DNA of 35,332 nucleotides from JANRIC01 sp033765345 (GCA_033765345.1 JANRIC010000055.1:1-35332), one strand, 5' to 3'; numbered from the stretch's first letter, positions 16,622 to 25,503 are shown. The notes: a model not told the origin generated them from the sequence alone. A program made the numbers and translations.

Positions 16622-19348
16622 ATGAAAAAATTAATCCTTTGCAGTTTCTTTTTTAACCTTTATTTTTCTCTATTTGCTCAAGATTTGACCGAGCAGGATC
16701 AAATTTGCCCTTCCTCCCCAGTTTCTTTCAAAGCTCCAGATGATTCAAGTGCCTTTCTTTATAATTGGGATTTTTGTACTGGGGATTTGTTACAGAAACC
16801 TAATGGTTTTATTATGAGTACTTACTCAGGCTTGGGAGCCGAAGGTATTGAAATAGTACACGATCATAAAGGAACTGTTGCCACGGAAGACGACCAGTGG
16901 TTTGGATTCATTACCAATAGCCGAACCAATACGATGATTCGGGTGGATTTTGGGGCTAGTTTGGAAAATTCCAATCCCACACTTACTTCAATTAATATCC
17001 AATTTACCAATTGTTATGAAATGGCTTTTATCCGTGAAAATGGTAAATGGTACGCGCTTGTAGCCAGAAATATCAATAATCCGATTTTGATTCGTTTCGA
17101 TTCTCTCAGCAATAATACCCCATTGATTAGCCCCATACTTGACCCTTTGGGGAATTATCCCAATCCTTATATTTTTGGAGGAAGTGAATTTACGGTAAAG
17201 CTACATAAAGATGGGAATAATCTGATTGGTGTTTTCTTGAATTCACTTACATTGACTAATCCTGCAATCAATGATACCCGCATGGTTCTGGTCAATTTTG
17301 GAAATTCAATCACTACTCCGGTCACTTTATCTAATATACTCATAGTGCCTAATATTGGAAAATTTGTAGAGGGAACAGGCTCTAACCCTGGCTTCGATAT
17401 CATCCAAGATGATCATCAATGGTATGCCGTTACCTGCGGAACTAATAATATCCGCTTGTTGAGTTTTGGGGAAAATCTATTCAGCAGACCTACAGTAACA
17501 GATATTACCCCAAATATTACCAATTTAAATCCCTCGCTGCCTAATACCAGGCTGAGGTTGATAAGAGACGGCAGCAAATTCCTGGCTTTTATTTTAAATA
17601 CATCTGGACAGCTTTTGAGGCTTGACTTTGGAGAAAGCATGAACAACTTATTGCCTCAACTGACTAATCTGGGAAATTTGGGAGTATTAGCTCCTAATTC
17701 TTTACCTACCTTCACTTTTGATTTAGTCAAACAAAACTCTCAGTGGCATGCTTTTATCGTAAATAGAAGCCTAAACATCAATATTTTGAACCAGATTATA
17801 CGGACGGATTTTCCCAACCCTTGTAATGCAAACCCTGTGACTTCCAATCAAATAAATCCCGATAGTGTAGTTTTTTTATTACCTGAGCAAGTAGACATAA
17901 GCCTGGAAACTATTGCGCTCGAGGCTATATCACAAAATTATTTTGAAGATAAGCTTGAGATTGTCAATGCTACAGTGGGTAATTTTAGTGTACTAAATCA
18001 ATGTATTGGCGAAACCACTATCTTTGAAAATTACAGTTTTGGCTCTGATGAGAACGTAGTAGCCTGGGAATGGGATTTTGGGGACGGCTCAGGAGCCAAT
18101 GTCAAAAGCCCTGCACACCTTTATAATCAATCAGGCACGTACCCTGTATCTCTTCGGGTATTCAATAAAAGTGGCTGTGAAAATATTGTGACCAAACAAG
18201 TAAATATTACAGATATTCCCCAACCCAATTTTATTGTAAAATCCCTTGATTGTAATCTAAGAGCTGTTGAATTTGAAGATATAAGTTTTTTAACTTCCCG
18301 CGATATACAATCTGGAGTCAGTATCGTGACTCGGGAATGGTCTTTTGGAGACAACACCGGCTTTTTGGCATCTACTGATCAGGAGACTGGTGAGACGCGC
18401 ACAAACATCAAAAAAGGGAATATCGGCTCATCAGGGATTGCACAAGTACCTGCTTATACAGAAGATAGCATTTATCAGGTTTCTCTGACCATTACCAATA
18501 GTGAAAATTGTGTGGCTACGGTTGCTAAAAATATTTCATTTCGGGAAGAAGATAAACCACAGGTTGATTTTGATCATGAACCAGCCTGCACGGGCAGACC
18601 CATCAGATTCAGGGATTTGAGCCTCATGCCTTTAAATGCAATCGGCGAAGTAGATACCTGGAAATGGAAGGTCTTTGATACGGGTGGTTTCGCTATTGAT
18701 AGCGCAACAATCCAGAACCCCTCGTTTATTTTTGATACTCCGGGTACGTATTCGGTACGACTACAGGCACAATTTTCGGGTGCTTGCCCCAGTGCAACTA
18801 TTAAGGATGATATAGAAGTTTTTGAAAGTCTAATCAGTGATTTTAATGTTTCTACTGATATTGGTATTGCCCCACTTCGGGTAGCTTTTGAGAATAAAAC
18901 TTCAGCAGCATCTTCTTTTGAATGGAGCTTCGGTGACGGGAGAATCAGTACCGAAGAAGCACCAACTTATGTGTATACAGAACCCGGAGTGTATGTTGTT
19001 GAATTTCAAGCTAAAAACGCAAATAATTGTGGAACAATCGCCTCCAGAACCATTACTGTATTAGAGGAGGAACAGATTACAGCAGAAGAGCCGATTTTTG
19101 CCCAAAATATACAGGTTTACCCAAATCCAAGCGATGATATTATTTTTATTCGTTTGAATAATCTCCAAAATACTTCCGAGGTCAAAGTTGAACTTTTTGA
19201 CCTTTTTGGTAAAAAAATAACACAAGATTCTGTTCAAACAAACGCAGCACTTTATACGCTAAGTCTCGGATATCTTCAAGCAGGAGTGTATTTGCTGAAA
19301 TTAAGCCTAGGAACACAGCGTATTATCAAACGAATCACCAAGTTTTAA
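16622..19348 (+). CDS. PKD-domain surface protein with T9SS sorting domain
   Basis: 908 residues. A signal peptide (about 1-19, ending LFAQ) is followed by a region (about 30-400) of at least five degenerate repeats, each holding a strand such as VDFGASLENSNP, VNFGNSITTP, LSFGENLFSRP or LDFGESMNNLLPQ. Their spacing of about 50-65 residues suggests a beta-propeller. PKD-like domains follow, marked by WEWDFGDGSG (about 484), REWSFGD (about 572), a more degenerate one near WKWKVFD, and FEWSFGDGRIS (about 765). The end (from about 828) is a type A T9SS sorting domain: VYPNPSDD, VELFDLFGKK, LQAGVYLLKL. It is therefore exported through Sec, moved across the outer membrane by T9SS, and attached to or released from the surface. 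Its stop is 14 nt before the Wzt-like gene, so they are probably cotranscribed. Confidence 0.88.
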   Translation: MKKLILCSFFFNLYFSLFAQDLTEQDQICPSSPVSFKAPDDSSAFLYNWDFCTGDLLQKPNGFIMSTYSGLGAEGIEIVHDHKGTVATEDDQWFGFITNSRTNTMIRVDFGASLENSNPTLTSINIQFTNCYEMAFIRENGKWYALVARNINNPILIRFDSLSNNTPLISPILDPLGNYPNPYIFGGSEFTVKLHKDGNNLIGVFLNSLTLTNPAINDTRMVLVNFGNSITTPVTLSNILIVPNIGKFVEGTGSNPGFDIIQDDHQWYAVTCGTNNIRLLSFGENLFSRPTVTDITPNITNLNPSLPNTRLRLIRDGSKFLAFILNTSGQLLRLDFGESMNNLLPQLTNLGNLGVLAPNSLPTFTFDLVKQNSQWHAFIVNRSLNINILNQIIRTDFPNPCNANPVTSNQINPDSVVFLLPEQVDISLETIALEAISQNYFEDKLEIVNATVGNFSVLNQCIGETTIFENYSFGSDENVVAWEWDFGDGSGANVKSPAHLYNQSGTYPVSLRVFNKSGCENIVTKQVNITDIPQPNFIVKSLDCNLRAVEFEDISFLTSRDIQSGVSIVTREWSFGDNTGFLASTDQETGETRTNIKKGNIGSSGIAQVPAYTEDSIYQVSLTITNSENCVATVAKNISFREEDKPQVDFDHEPACTGRPIRFRDLSLMPLNAIGEVDTWKWKVFDTGGFAIDSATIQNPSFIFDTPGTYSVRLQAQFSGACPSATIKDDIEVFESLISDFNVSTDIGIAPLRVAFENKTSAASSFEWSFGDGRISTEEAPTYVYTEPGVYVVEFQAKNANNCGTIASRTITVLEEEQITAEEPIFAQNIQVYPNPSDDIIFIRLNNLQNTSEVKVELFDLFGKKITQDSVQTNAALYTLSLGYLQAGVYLLKLSLGTQRIIKRITKF

Positions 19349-19362
19349 GCAACGAGATTTTT

Positions 19363-20565
19363 ATGAGTAAGGCTGTCATCCAAGTAGAGCAAATTTCCAA
19401 AAAATATACCCTTTCTTCTACGCAACAATTCCAGAAATCTCAAAAAGAAGACTTTTGGGCATTAAAAGATGTATCTTTCCAGGTAAATCAGGGAGAAATC
19501 ATAGGAGTAATTGGAAAAAACGGTTCTGGTAAAAGCACTTTATTGAAAATTTTATCGCGTATTACACGACCAACTTCGGGGAGAATAACCATTGAAGGGC
19601 AAATGGCCGCTTTACTTGAAGTAGGCACTGGCTTTCATCCCGAACTAAGCGGGCGTGAAAACATCTTCCTCAATGGCATCCTTTTGGGAATGAAACGCGC
19701 TCAAATTCGAGAAAAACTGGATGAAATCATTGATTTTGCCGATATTGATACATATCTTGACGTACCAGTGAAATATTATTCTTCGGGCATGTTTGTAAGG
19801 CTTGCTTTTTCGGTAGCAGCCCATCTTGAAACCAATATTTTGCTCTTAGATGAAGTACTTTCGGTAGGAGATGCTAATTTTCAAAATAAATGTCTGGATA
19901 AAATTGATCAAATACACGGCTCCAAAACCGTAATTTTTGTAAGTCATCACCTCCCATCCATTATACGTTTAACCCATAGAACGCTACACCTACACGAAGG
20001 AAAAATCATTAAAATAGGAGATTCCAGGACAGTAAGTAGTCAATATATCGAGAGCCATTTACATCTTCAAGCCCAGTTTAACTCCCCAAACCCTCATACA
20101 GCTCCTGGTAATGAATTTGTTCGCTTACTTTCTGTAAAAGTACATAATCAGAATTTTGTGCCAGGGAATTATTTCCGGATAGACCAACCTTTGGGTATTA
20201 CTATGGAATACCAGGTGCTTGAATCGGGAAAGCTTATTTATCCAGCCTATAATTTTTATAATGAAAATGGCATCAATCTGTTTGATAGCCATGATTTTAA
20301 CTCCACTTGGAAGGATACTCCCAAAGAAAAAGGAATTTATCAGTCAACCGTTTGGATTCCTGCTCATCTTTTAAATATCGGTTATATGGTAGTAGGAGCA
20401 GCAATTTTGAGTCCTTCACCTTTTAAAATACACCTTCATCTCAAAGAAATTATCGGCTTTAATCTCATCGATCCACCTTCAAAGGATGTAGAAGATAATT
20501 TCAATGCTAAGATTCCCGGGATCATTCGCCCAAAACTTACTTGGTCACTTAGCAGACTTGGCTGA
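19363..20565 (+). CDS. Polysaccharide export ABC ATPase with C-terminal Wzt-like domain
   Basis: 400 residues. The ATPase part shows Walker A GKNGSGKST (51-59), the signature YYSSGMFVRLAFS (138-150), Walker B ILLLDE (159-164) and the H-loop SHH (194-196). The run LLEVGTGFHPELSGREN is characteristic of the Wzt/TagH/KpsT group. Residues about 245-400 form an extra domain resembling the Wzt C-terminal beta-sandwich, which in some O-antigen systems recognises a modified chain end. It would power glycan export with a Wzm permease; the only candidate here is at 13494-14309 in the divergent ccm unit. Gene order ties it to the downstream methyltransferase and glycosyltransferases. Confidence 0.9.
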   Translation: MSKAVIQVEQISKKYTLSSTQQFQKSQKEDFWALKDVSFQVNQGEIIGVIGKNGSGKSTLLKILSRITRPTSGRITIEGQMAALLEVGTGFHPELSGRENIFLNGILLGMKRAQIREKLDEIIDFADIDTYLDVPVKYYSSGMFVRLAFSVAAHLETNILLLDEVLSVGDANFQNKCLDKIDQIHGSKTVIFVSHHLPSIIRLTHRTLHLHEGKIIKIGDSRTVSSQYIESHLHLQAQFNSPNPHTAPGNEFVRLLSVKVHNQNFVPGNYFRIDQPLGITMEYQVLESGKLIYPAYNFYNENGINLFDSHDFNSTWKDTPKEKGIYQSTVWIPAHLLNIGYMVVGAAILSPSPFKIHLHLKEIIGFNLIDPPSKDVEDNFNAKIPGIIRPKLTWSLSRLG

Positions 20566-20626
20566 ATTATGAAAATATTTTTATAATTTGCAGTGTTTTG
20601 AGCAACAGTATTAGCCCAATATCTTT

Positions 20627-21310
20627 ATGCTGGAAAAACTTCATAATTTTTTACTTTTTTTTTATCGCTCCCAGAAATTGGATGGGGGTGGGGAAAGAGT
20701 AGACATCAACTGTCTGAAAAAACCAGATTTCAATACATTTGATATCTATCAAAAAACACATTGGCAAAGATATTTATTTTGTCAAAAACTCATCAATCCC
20801 CTGGAAATTTGTGGTGATTTTGCTTGTGGCACAGGTTATGGAAGTGCGATGATGGCACAAAAAGCAAAATCTGTGATTGGCGTAGATGTGAATTTAAAGG
20901 TTATCAATGCAATTGGTAAAAGATACAAAAAACAAAAAAATCTCTTTTTTATTCAAAAAAACCTTCTTGATTTAGATTACCAAGACTATTTTGATAAAAT
21001 TATTTCTTTTGAAACCCTTGAGCATTTTGAAGAACAAGAAATCTTAAAGCTATTGCGCCTTTTTCACCTATCACTTAAAGAAAATGGGATGCTGATTTTC
21101 TCAACGCCCTATCGCCAAGAGCCTAGCCCAGTAGCCTTAAAAATGGGCTTCCATAAAACTTTTGAAATAGATGAAACAAAAATTAATAAATGGCTTCAGC
21201 AAACGGGCTTTCAGCTTTTGTATTTCAAATATCAAAATTATCAATCCTTTGACCTGTTCGATGAATTGAATCATAAAGATTTTATCATTGGGCTTGCCTC
21301 TACAATCTAA
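20627..21310 (+). CDS. Class I SAM-dependent methyltransferase
   Basis: 227 residues with a Rossmann-type methyltransferase core: motif I GDFACGTGYG (63-72), an acidic residue at the end of the second strand (Asp87 in GVDVN), and a motif near IISFETLEHFEEQEI typical of the Methyltransf_11/23 group. It starts about 60 bp after the Wzt-like gene and 8 nt before the first GT2 gene. Its place in a glycan export cluster suggests it methylates a sugar, perhaps as a chain-end cap read by the Wzt C-terminal domain. The substrate is inferred from context only. Confidence 0.8.
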   Translation: MLEKLHNFLLFFYRSQKLDGGGERVDINCLKKPDFNTFDIYQKTHWQRYLFCQKLINPLEICGDFACGTGYGSAMMAQKAKSVIGVDVNLKVINAIGKRYKKQKNLFFIQKNLLDLDYQDYFDKIISFETLEHFEEQEILKLLRLFHLSLKENGMLIFSTPYRQEPSPVALKMGFHKTFEIDETKINKWLQQTGFQLLYFKYQNYQSFDLFDELNHKDFIIGLASTI

Positions 21311-21318
21311 ATCATCCC

Positions 21319-22281
21319 ATGCCTCCTAAAGTCTCCATTTGTATACCTACTTATAATCAAACAGAATACCTCCGCAAAACATTAGAATCGGTACTATCAC
21401 AGGATTTTAAAGATTATGAACTCATCATTACAGATGACTCTGATTCTCTTGCCGTAGCTAATCTGATTCAAAGCTACCACTTTGGCAATAAACTGAGATA
21501 TTTTAAAAACCAAAAGTGCCTTAACTCTCCCGAAAACTGGAACTTCGCCATAAGACTTGCACTTGGAGAATATGTTAAAATCTTGCATCACGACGACTGG
21601 TTTTACGAAAATACTTCTCTGCGCTCTTTTGTAAACCTACTCGATCAACACCCGGAATCAGTTTTTGCTTTTGGGCGCACTACGGTTTGGACACATGGAT
21701 CTCTGCATCTGCATCCTGTAGATAGTTTTGAACTTGAAAAGTTAGCCCAAACCCCTGAATATCTATTTATCAGAAATTGCATCGGGTCTCCAAGTGCTAC
21801 TATCTTCAGAAATGGGCTGCATCTGAATTTTGATAGAAATCTAAGATGGTTAGTAGATGTCGAGTTTTACATACGTATCTTGATGCATTATCCCAGTTTT
21901 GCCTTTCACAATGCCCCCTTGATTTACACAGCCAACCAGGCTTCTCACCAAGTGACTCAACAATACATCCATCATAAAGAGAATGAACTTACCGAATATT
22001 TTTATCTTTTCAAACGATTAGAACTTGCTGATAAAATACCTGATAGGTATTCTTTTGTTTTTAAAAGATTGTTTCAAAAATACAAAATCTATCAGATGAA
22101 AGAACTTACACTTTTACCTGACAAAATCTCAAAAAATACTCAATATGTTCTTCAAAAGATTATCTGGGAAATTGTTTGGGAGGAGAGAAAAAAAACATGG
22201 CTATTGCTTATGAAAAGTGCTAAAAACAGATTAAAAAAAATTCTCAAAGCTCTGAGAATTTTACCCCTTTTAAAAAAATGA
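21319..22281 (+). CDS. Family 2 glycosyltransferase
   Basis: 320 residues. The GT-A fold opens with VSICIPTYNQTEYLRKTLES (5-24), then LIITDDS (35-41) and a metal/nucleotide-binding acidic motif HHDDW (90-94). The C-terminal tail is very Lys-rich and lacks a clear membrane helix, so it works at the cytosolic face, adding a sugar to a lipid-linked glycan. It overlaps the next gene by 4 nt (ATGA), which suggests translational coupling with the fucosyltransferase. Donor and linkage cannot be read from sequence. Confidence 0.88.
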   Translation: MPPKVSICIPTYNQTEYLRKTLESVLSQDFKDYELIITDDSDSLAVANLIQSYHFGNKLRYFKNQKCLNSPENWNFAIRLALGEYVKILHHDDWFYENTSLRSFVNLLDQHPESVFAFGRTTVWTHGSLHLHPVDSFELEKLAQTPEYLFIRNCIGSPSATIFRNGLHLNFDRNLRWLVDVEFYIRILMHYPSFAFHNAPLIYTANQASHQVTQQYIHHKENELTEYFYLFKRLELADKIPDRYSFVFKRLFQKYKIYQMKELTLLPDKISKNTQYVLQKIIWEIVWEERKKTWLLLMKSAKNRLKKILKALRILPLLKK

Positions 22282-23141
22282 ATAGAATCATCATCCAACT
22301 CAAAGGCGGACTTGGCAACCAAATGTTTCAATATGCTTTGGGGCGACACCTGGCACACATACATCAGTGTGATTTGAAGCTGGATATATCAGTCATACAA
22401 CTCAGGCATAATTCCTCCTGGATTACACAGCGAAAGTATGAGTTAGGAGCCTTTCATATCCAAGAAAATTTATGTAAAAATACTCCAAAAAACTTATCTT
22501 CTTTTCTAAAAAAACCTCTGTTTTCTAAAAACCCCACCCCTATCCTGGAAAAAGATTTTGCTTTTGACCCCTCTGTTTTTACGCTAAAACCCCCACTACA
22601 TCTGATCGGTTATTGGCAAAGTGAGCAGTATTTTAAACCCATAGAGCCTATTCTCAGAGAAGAATTCAAACCAAAGATTCCTTTTTCAGAGGTAAGACAA
22701 GCTCTTAGCACACACATTGAAAATAGTCAGTCTGTGGGGGTTCATATTCGCAGGGGAGATTATGTCTCCAATCCGATCTCAAGTCAGTTCCACGGGGTTT
22801 GTAGTCTTGACTATTATCGACAAGCGATTGAGCACATTACTTCAAAACTGCCTGAGCCTTATTTTTTTATTTTTTCGGATGAACCTGATTGGGTCAAAGC
22901 TAATCTTAAGCTAAGTTATCCGCACTTGTTCATAGAAGATCCTGATTGTTATCCGGCTTTTGCAGATATGATGCTACTCAAGCAATGTGACCATCAGATT
23001 ATTGCAAATTCTACATACAGTTGGTGGGCAGCTTGGCTCAATGAAAACCCTGAAAAGATAGTGATTGCTCCTCAGAAATGGTTTCAAAACCCTCAAATCA
23101 ATACCCGTGATTTATTGCCTGAATCCTGGATAAAACTATAA
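22278..23141 (+). CDS. Alpha-1,2-fucosyltransferase-like enzyme (GT11)
   Basis: 287 residues of family GT11. Family-defining features are the start KGGLGNQMFQYALGRHLA (9-26), the GDP-fucose-binding motif HIRRGDY (156-162), FSDE (199-202) and the late motif NSTYSWWAAWLN (244-255). The length fits the bacterial family (about 290). It should transfer fucose from GDP-fucose to a galactose-type acceptor in alpha-1,2 linkage, so the exported glycan probably contains fucose or a related sugar. GDP-fucose synthesis genes are not in this window. It lies in the middle of the glycosyltransferase run. Confidence 0.9.
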   Translation: MNRIIIQLKGGLGNQMFQYALGRHLAHIHQCDLKLDISVIQLRHNSSWITQRKYELGAFHIQENLCKNTPKNLSSFLKKPLFSKNPTPILEKDFAFDPSVFTLKPPLHLIGYWQSEQYFKPIEPILREEFKPKIPFSEVRQALSTHIENSQSVGVHIRRGDYVSNPISSQFHGVCSLDYYRQAIEHITSKLPEPYFFIFSDEPDWVKANLKLSYPHLFIEDPDCYPAFADMMLLKQCDHQIIANSTYSWWAAWLNENPEKIVIAPQKWFQNPQINTRDLLPESWIKL

Positions 23142-23150
23142 ATTTGAGTT

Positions 23151-24170
23151 ATGAATCATCCTCCTTTGGTTACAGTATTGATGCCCGTATACAATGCCGG
23201 ATTTTATCTTCATGAGGCTATCTCAAGTATTTTGAATCAGACCTATTCAAATTTTGAATTCTTGATTTTTAATGATGGCTCCACTGATCAAAGCAAATCC
23301 ATTATTTTATCCTTCCACGATACCCGAATCAAGTTTTTTGATCATCCTGAAAACTTTGGGCATCTAAAGCATTTAAACACAGGTATTCAGATGGCTCAAG
23401 GCAAGTATATAATCAGGGCAGATGCGGATGATTTAAATTATCCGCAAAGAATTGAAAAACAAATTTCTTTTTTGGAGGCAAACCCCCATATAGGTCTCTG
23501 CGGCAGTTGGGTTGAAATTATTAATACGAATGGAGAGCCAAAATATTTACAAAAATATTATGTGGATGATGCTTTTGTTCGTGCTCATCTTTTTTGGTCG
23601 GTTGCTATTTTACACCCGACCGCTGTGCTTCGTAAAAGCGTGTTAGAGCAATATAGTTTGAATTATAAAGCTGAGTGGTATTTGGCCGAGGATTATGCCC
23701 TTTGGATCGAGATGGCATCTTGCTGTTGCCTTGCTAATATTCCTGAAGCTTTGGTGCAGGTGCGAAAACATGATCAGAATATTTCAAAAACCCGCTTCGG
23801 AGAGCAAAAAAAACTCACTGATAAACTTAGAATAATGCAAATGGCTCGCCTTGAGATTCAGCCCAATTGGGAGGAGTGGAATACACACGAACAACTATTG
23901 TACGGCGCAAAAAAGATAGACCTGAGTTTTGTCAAGTCTGTCAATGACTGGTTTGAAAAACTTGAACGCCAAAATCAAAAAACAAAAGCATTCCCTGTAC
24001 CTGAGTTTAGAAAAATTCTTCAAGAACATTGGTATAAGATCACATTGGGATATTCAAGGCTTGGGCTGCCTCTTTGGTGGGCTTTTATCAATAATCCTCT
24101 TTCGGAATATCGTAAATTTGGATTTGCGTTTAATATTAAATTTTTTATCAAGGCTGTGTGTAGAATTTAA
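23151..24170 (+). CDS. Family 2 glycosyltransferase
   Basis: 339 residues with a GT-A domain: VTVLMPVYNAGFYLHEAISS (7-26), NDGSTD (41-46) and the acidic DADD motif (91-94) before LNYPQRIEKQ. EDYALWIEM in the middle supplies the usual acidic residue of the catalytic site. No obvious membrane helix precedes the C-terminus, though the last 40 residues are hydrophobic and basic and may touch the membrane. It starts 9 nt after the fucosyltransferase stop and is the last gene of the plus-strand glycan unit. Donor and acceptor are unknown. Confidence 0.88.
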   Translation: MNHPPLVTVLMPVYNAGFYLHEAISSILNQTYSNFEFLIFNDGSTDQSKSIILSFHDTRIKFFDHPENFGHLKHLNTGIQMAQGKYIIRADADDLNYPQRIEKQISFLEANPHIGLCGSWVEIINTNGEPKYLQKYYVDDAFVRAHLFWSVAILHPTAVLRKSVLEQYSLNYKAEWYLAEDYALWIEMASCCCLANIPEALVQVRKHDQNISKTRFGEQKKLTDKLRIMQMARLEIQPNWEEWNTHEQLLYGAKKIDLSFVKSVNDWFEKLERQNQKTKAFPVPEFRKILQEHWYKITLGYSRLGLPLWWAFINNPLSEYRKFGFAFNIKFFIKAVCRI

Positions 24171-24192
24171 GTCCCGAATTTGTGTAAATACA

Positions 24193-24230
24193 GCTTATCT
24201 ACTGAAAAAAATGCTTTTTTTTCCATAAGC
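24193..24230. terminator. Possible bidirectional terminator between GT2 and gmhA
   Basis: An outer stem GCTTAT/ATAAGC (24193-24198, 24225-24230) encloses a 7-bp A/T stem (A-run at 24205-24211, T-run from 24215) around TGC, in the short gap between two convergent genes. The A-run and T-run give a U-tract in both directions, but the G/C content of the stem is low. Confidence 0.35.
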
Positions 24231-24263
24231 GCATTACAAAAACCTCTTCACACCCATCAAACC

Positions 24264-24836
24264 TTAAAAAACCTTTTTCTCAATCAGCAAAATCAGAATA
24301 TGAATGACCTTGATATGGATTTCTTGTATGCGGTCGGCATAGCCGAAATGTGGAACTCTAATCTCTACATCGGCTTGTCCGGCAAGTTTACCGCCGTTTT
24401 TGCCAGTGAGTAAAACGACCTGCATAGATTTTTGGCGGGCAGCTTCTACAGCCTTGATGATATTGACTGAGTTGCCGCTGGTGCTGATTCCGAGCAATAC
24501 ATCACCGGGCTGCCCCAATCCCTCCACAAATCTGGAAAATACAAACTCATAGCCATAATCATTGCTTACACAACTCAGGTGACTGGGGTCTGAAATGGCC
24601 ATTGCAGCGAGTGAAGGGCGATCGTCTCGGTAGCGACCGCTAAGTTCTTCGGCAAAGTGCATTGCATCGCAGTGTGATCCGCCATTTCCACAAGAGATAA
24701 TTTTATGACCTGAGCGCAAAGCAAGTGACATGATATCAGCGGCAGCTTCTATTTGTTGGATACTTTGAGGATTGCTGATGAAATTGTGCAAGACTTTTTG
24801 AGCTTCCTGCAATTCTTGTAAGATAAGTTCCTGCAT
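24264..24836 (-). CDS. gmhA: Sedoheptulose-7-phosphate isomerase (GmhA)
   Basis: A 190-residue SIS-domain protein. It converts sedoheptulose 7-phosphate to D-glycero-D-manno-heptose 7-phosphate, the first step toward nucleotide-activated heptose for LPS core or other surface glycans. SCGNGGSHCDAMHFAEELSGRY (48-69) holds the active-site Glu (63/64), GISTSGNS (116-123) binds phosphate, and the C-terminal helix RIQEIHIKVIH (169-179) supplies the catalytic His. The length equals that of characterised GmhA. It lies convergent to the glycosyltransferase unit and downstream of a hairpin that follows the SPOR lipoprotein gene, so it may have its own promoter. Confidence 0.92.
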   Translation of the reverse strand: MQELILQELQEAQKVLHNFISNPQSIQQIEAAADIMSLALRSGHKIISCGNGGSHCDAMHFAEELSGRYRDDRPSLAAMAISDPSHLSCVSNDYGYEFVFSRFVEGLGQPGDVLLGISTSGNSVNIIKAVEAARQKSMQVVLLTGKNGGKLAGQADVEIRVPHFGYADRIQEIHIKVIHILILLIEKKVF

Positions 24837-24853
24837 TTTTTTATGTGCCTTTA

Positions 24854-24884
24854 AACCTATAAGGTTTTTAAAACCTTATAGGTT
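24854..24884. repeat. Perfect 15-bp palindrome (AACCTATAAGGTTTT unit)
   Basis: Arms 24854-24868 and 24870-24884 are exact reverse complements around one base. It sits in the 57-bp gap between the SPOR lipoprotein gene and gmhA. It could act as a hairpin terminator or mRNA-end stabiliser on the minus strand, or be a copy of a dispersed palindrome. Confidence 0.75.
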
Positions 24885-24893
24885 CTTCGGGGT

Positions 24894-25484
24894 TTAGTCT
24901 TTATTTTCTTCGTTATCCTGAACCGGGGGAGGGCTGGTAAGTCCGTCACGTTTCTGGTCAGGGCGACTCTGAACAATGATTGTCACGATATCAGGTACTA
25001 CAATGGCAGTAGGAAACTCTTTTTTAAGAATTTTCAAAAAGGGTTGATATTCGTAAGGCTCCAGAAAATCTCCTACACTAACCCGATACGTAGGCGCTTG
25101 GTATTTCATATATGGCGTAAGTTTGGTAGAAAAAAGCTCATAACATCGCTGCCGGGCACGACTTGCCTCTACCTGACTTCGCCCACGATAGATTTGTATG
25201 CGATACCCATCTACATTGACGTGCTGTGGGCGAACAGCCACGGGGGTATAGACATAATCCAGATTTTTGTTCAGTTCAAAAGTAATATGATATTCCTGGG
25301 TGGTGCTGTCATATTCCAGGGGAATGTCCACAATGCGGTTGGCATCCGATCCGGTATATTGTTCTTTTTGGTAGGTATATTGATTTCGGTATTGTGCCAG
25401 GTCTTCCTGACCAATGGAGATGATTTTAGGGCTACAGCCTGCCCCAAAGCTCAATCCCAGTACATACAGTATAATTTTTTTCAT
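24894..25484 (-). CDS. SPOR-domain lipoprotein
   Basis: 196 residues. The N-terminus MKKIILYVLGLSFGAGCSPK is a lipoprotein signal with the lipobox cysteine at 17. The C-terminal half (about 90-170, from GYRIQIYRGRSQVEASRARQ to FPTAIVVPDIVTI) matches a SPOR domain, which binds denuded septal or cell-wall glycan. The middle has beta-strand-like segments (IVDIPLEYDSTTQEYHITFE). It is probably anchored in the outer membrane facing peptidoglycan. It starts 19 nt after secA on the same strand, so it is likely cotranscribed. The function beyond glycan binding is unknown. Confidence 0.8.
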   Translation of the reverse strand: MKKIILYVLGLSFGAGCSPKIISIGQEDLAQYRNQYTYQKEQYTGSDANRIVDIPLEYDSTTQEYHITFELNKNLDYVYTPVAVRPQHVNVDGYRIQIYRGRSQVEASRARQRCYELFSTKLTPYMKYQAPTYRVSVGDFLEPYEYQPFLKILKKEFPTAIVVPDIVTIIVQSRPDQKRDGLTSPPPVQDNEENKD

Positions 25485-25503
25485 CGTGAGTAAGTATCTA
25501 AAT

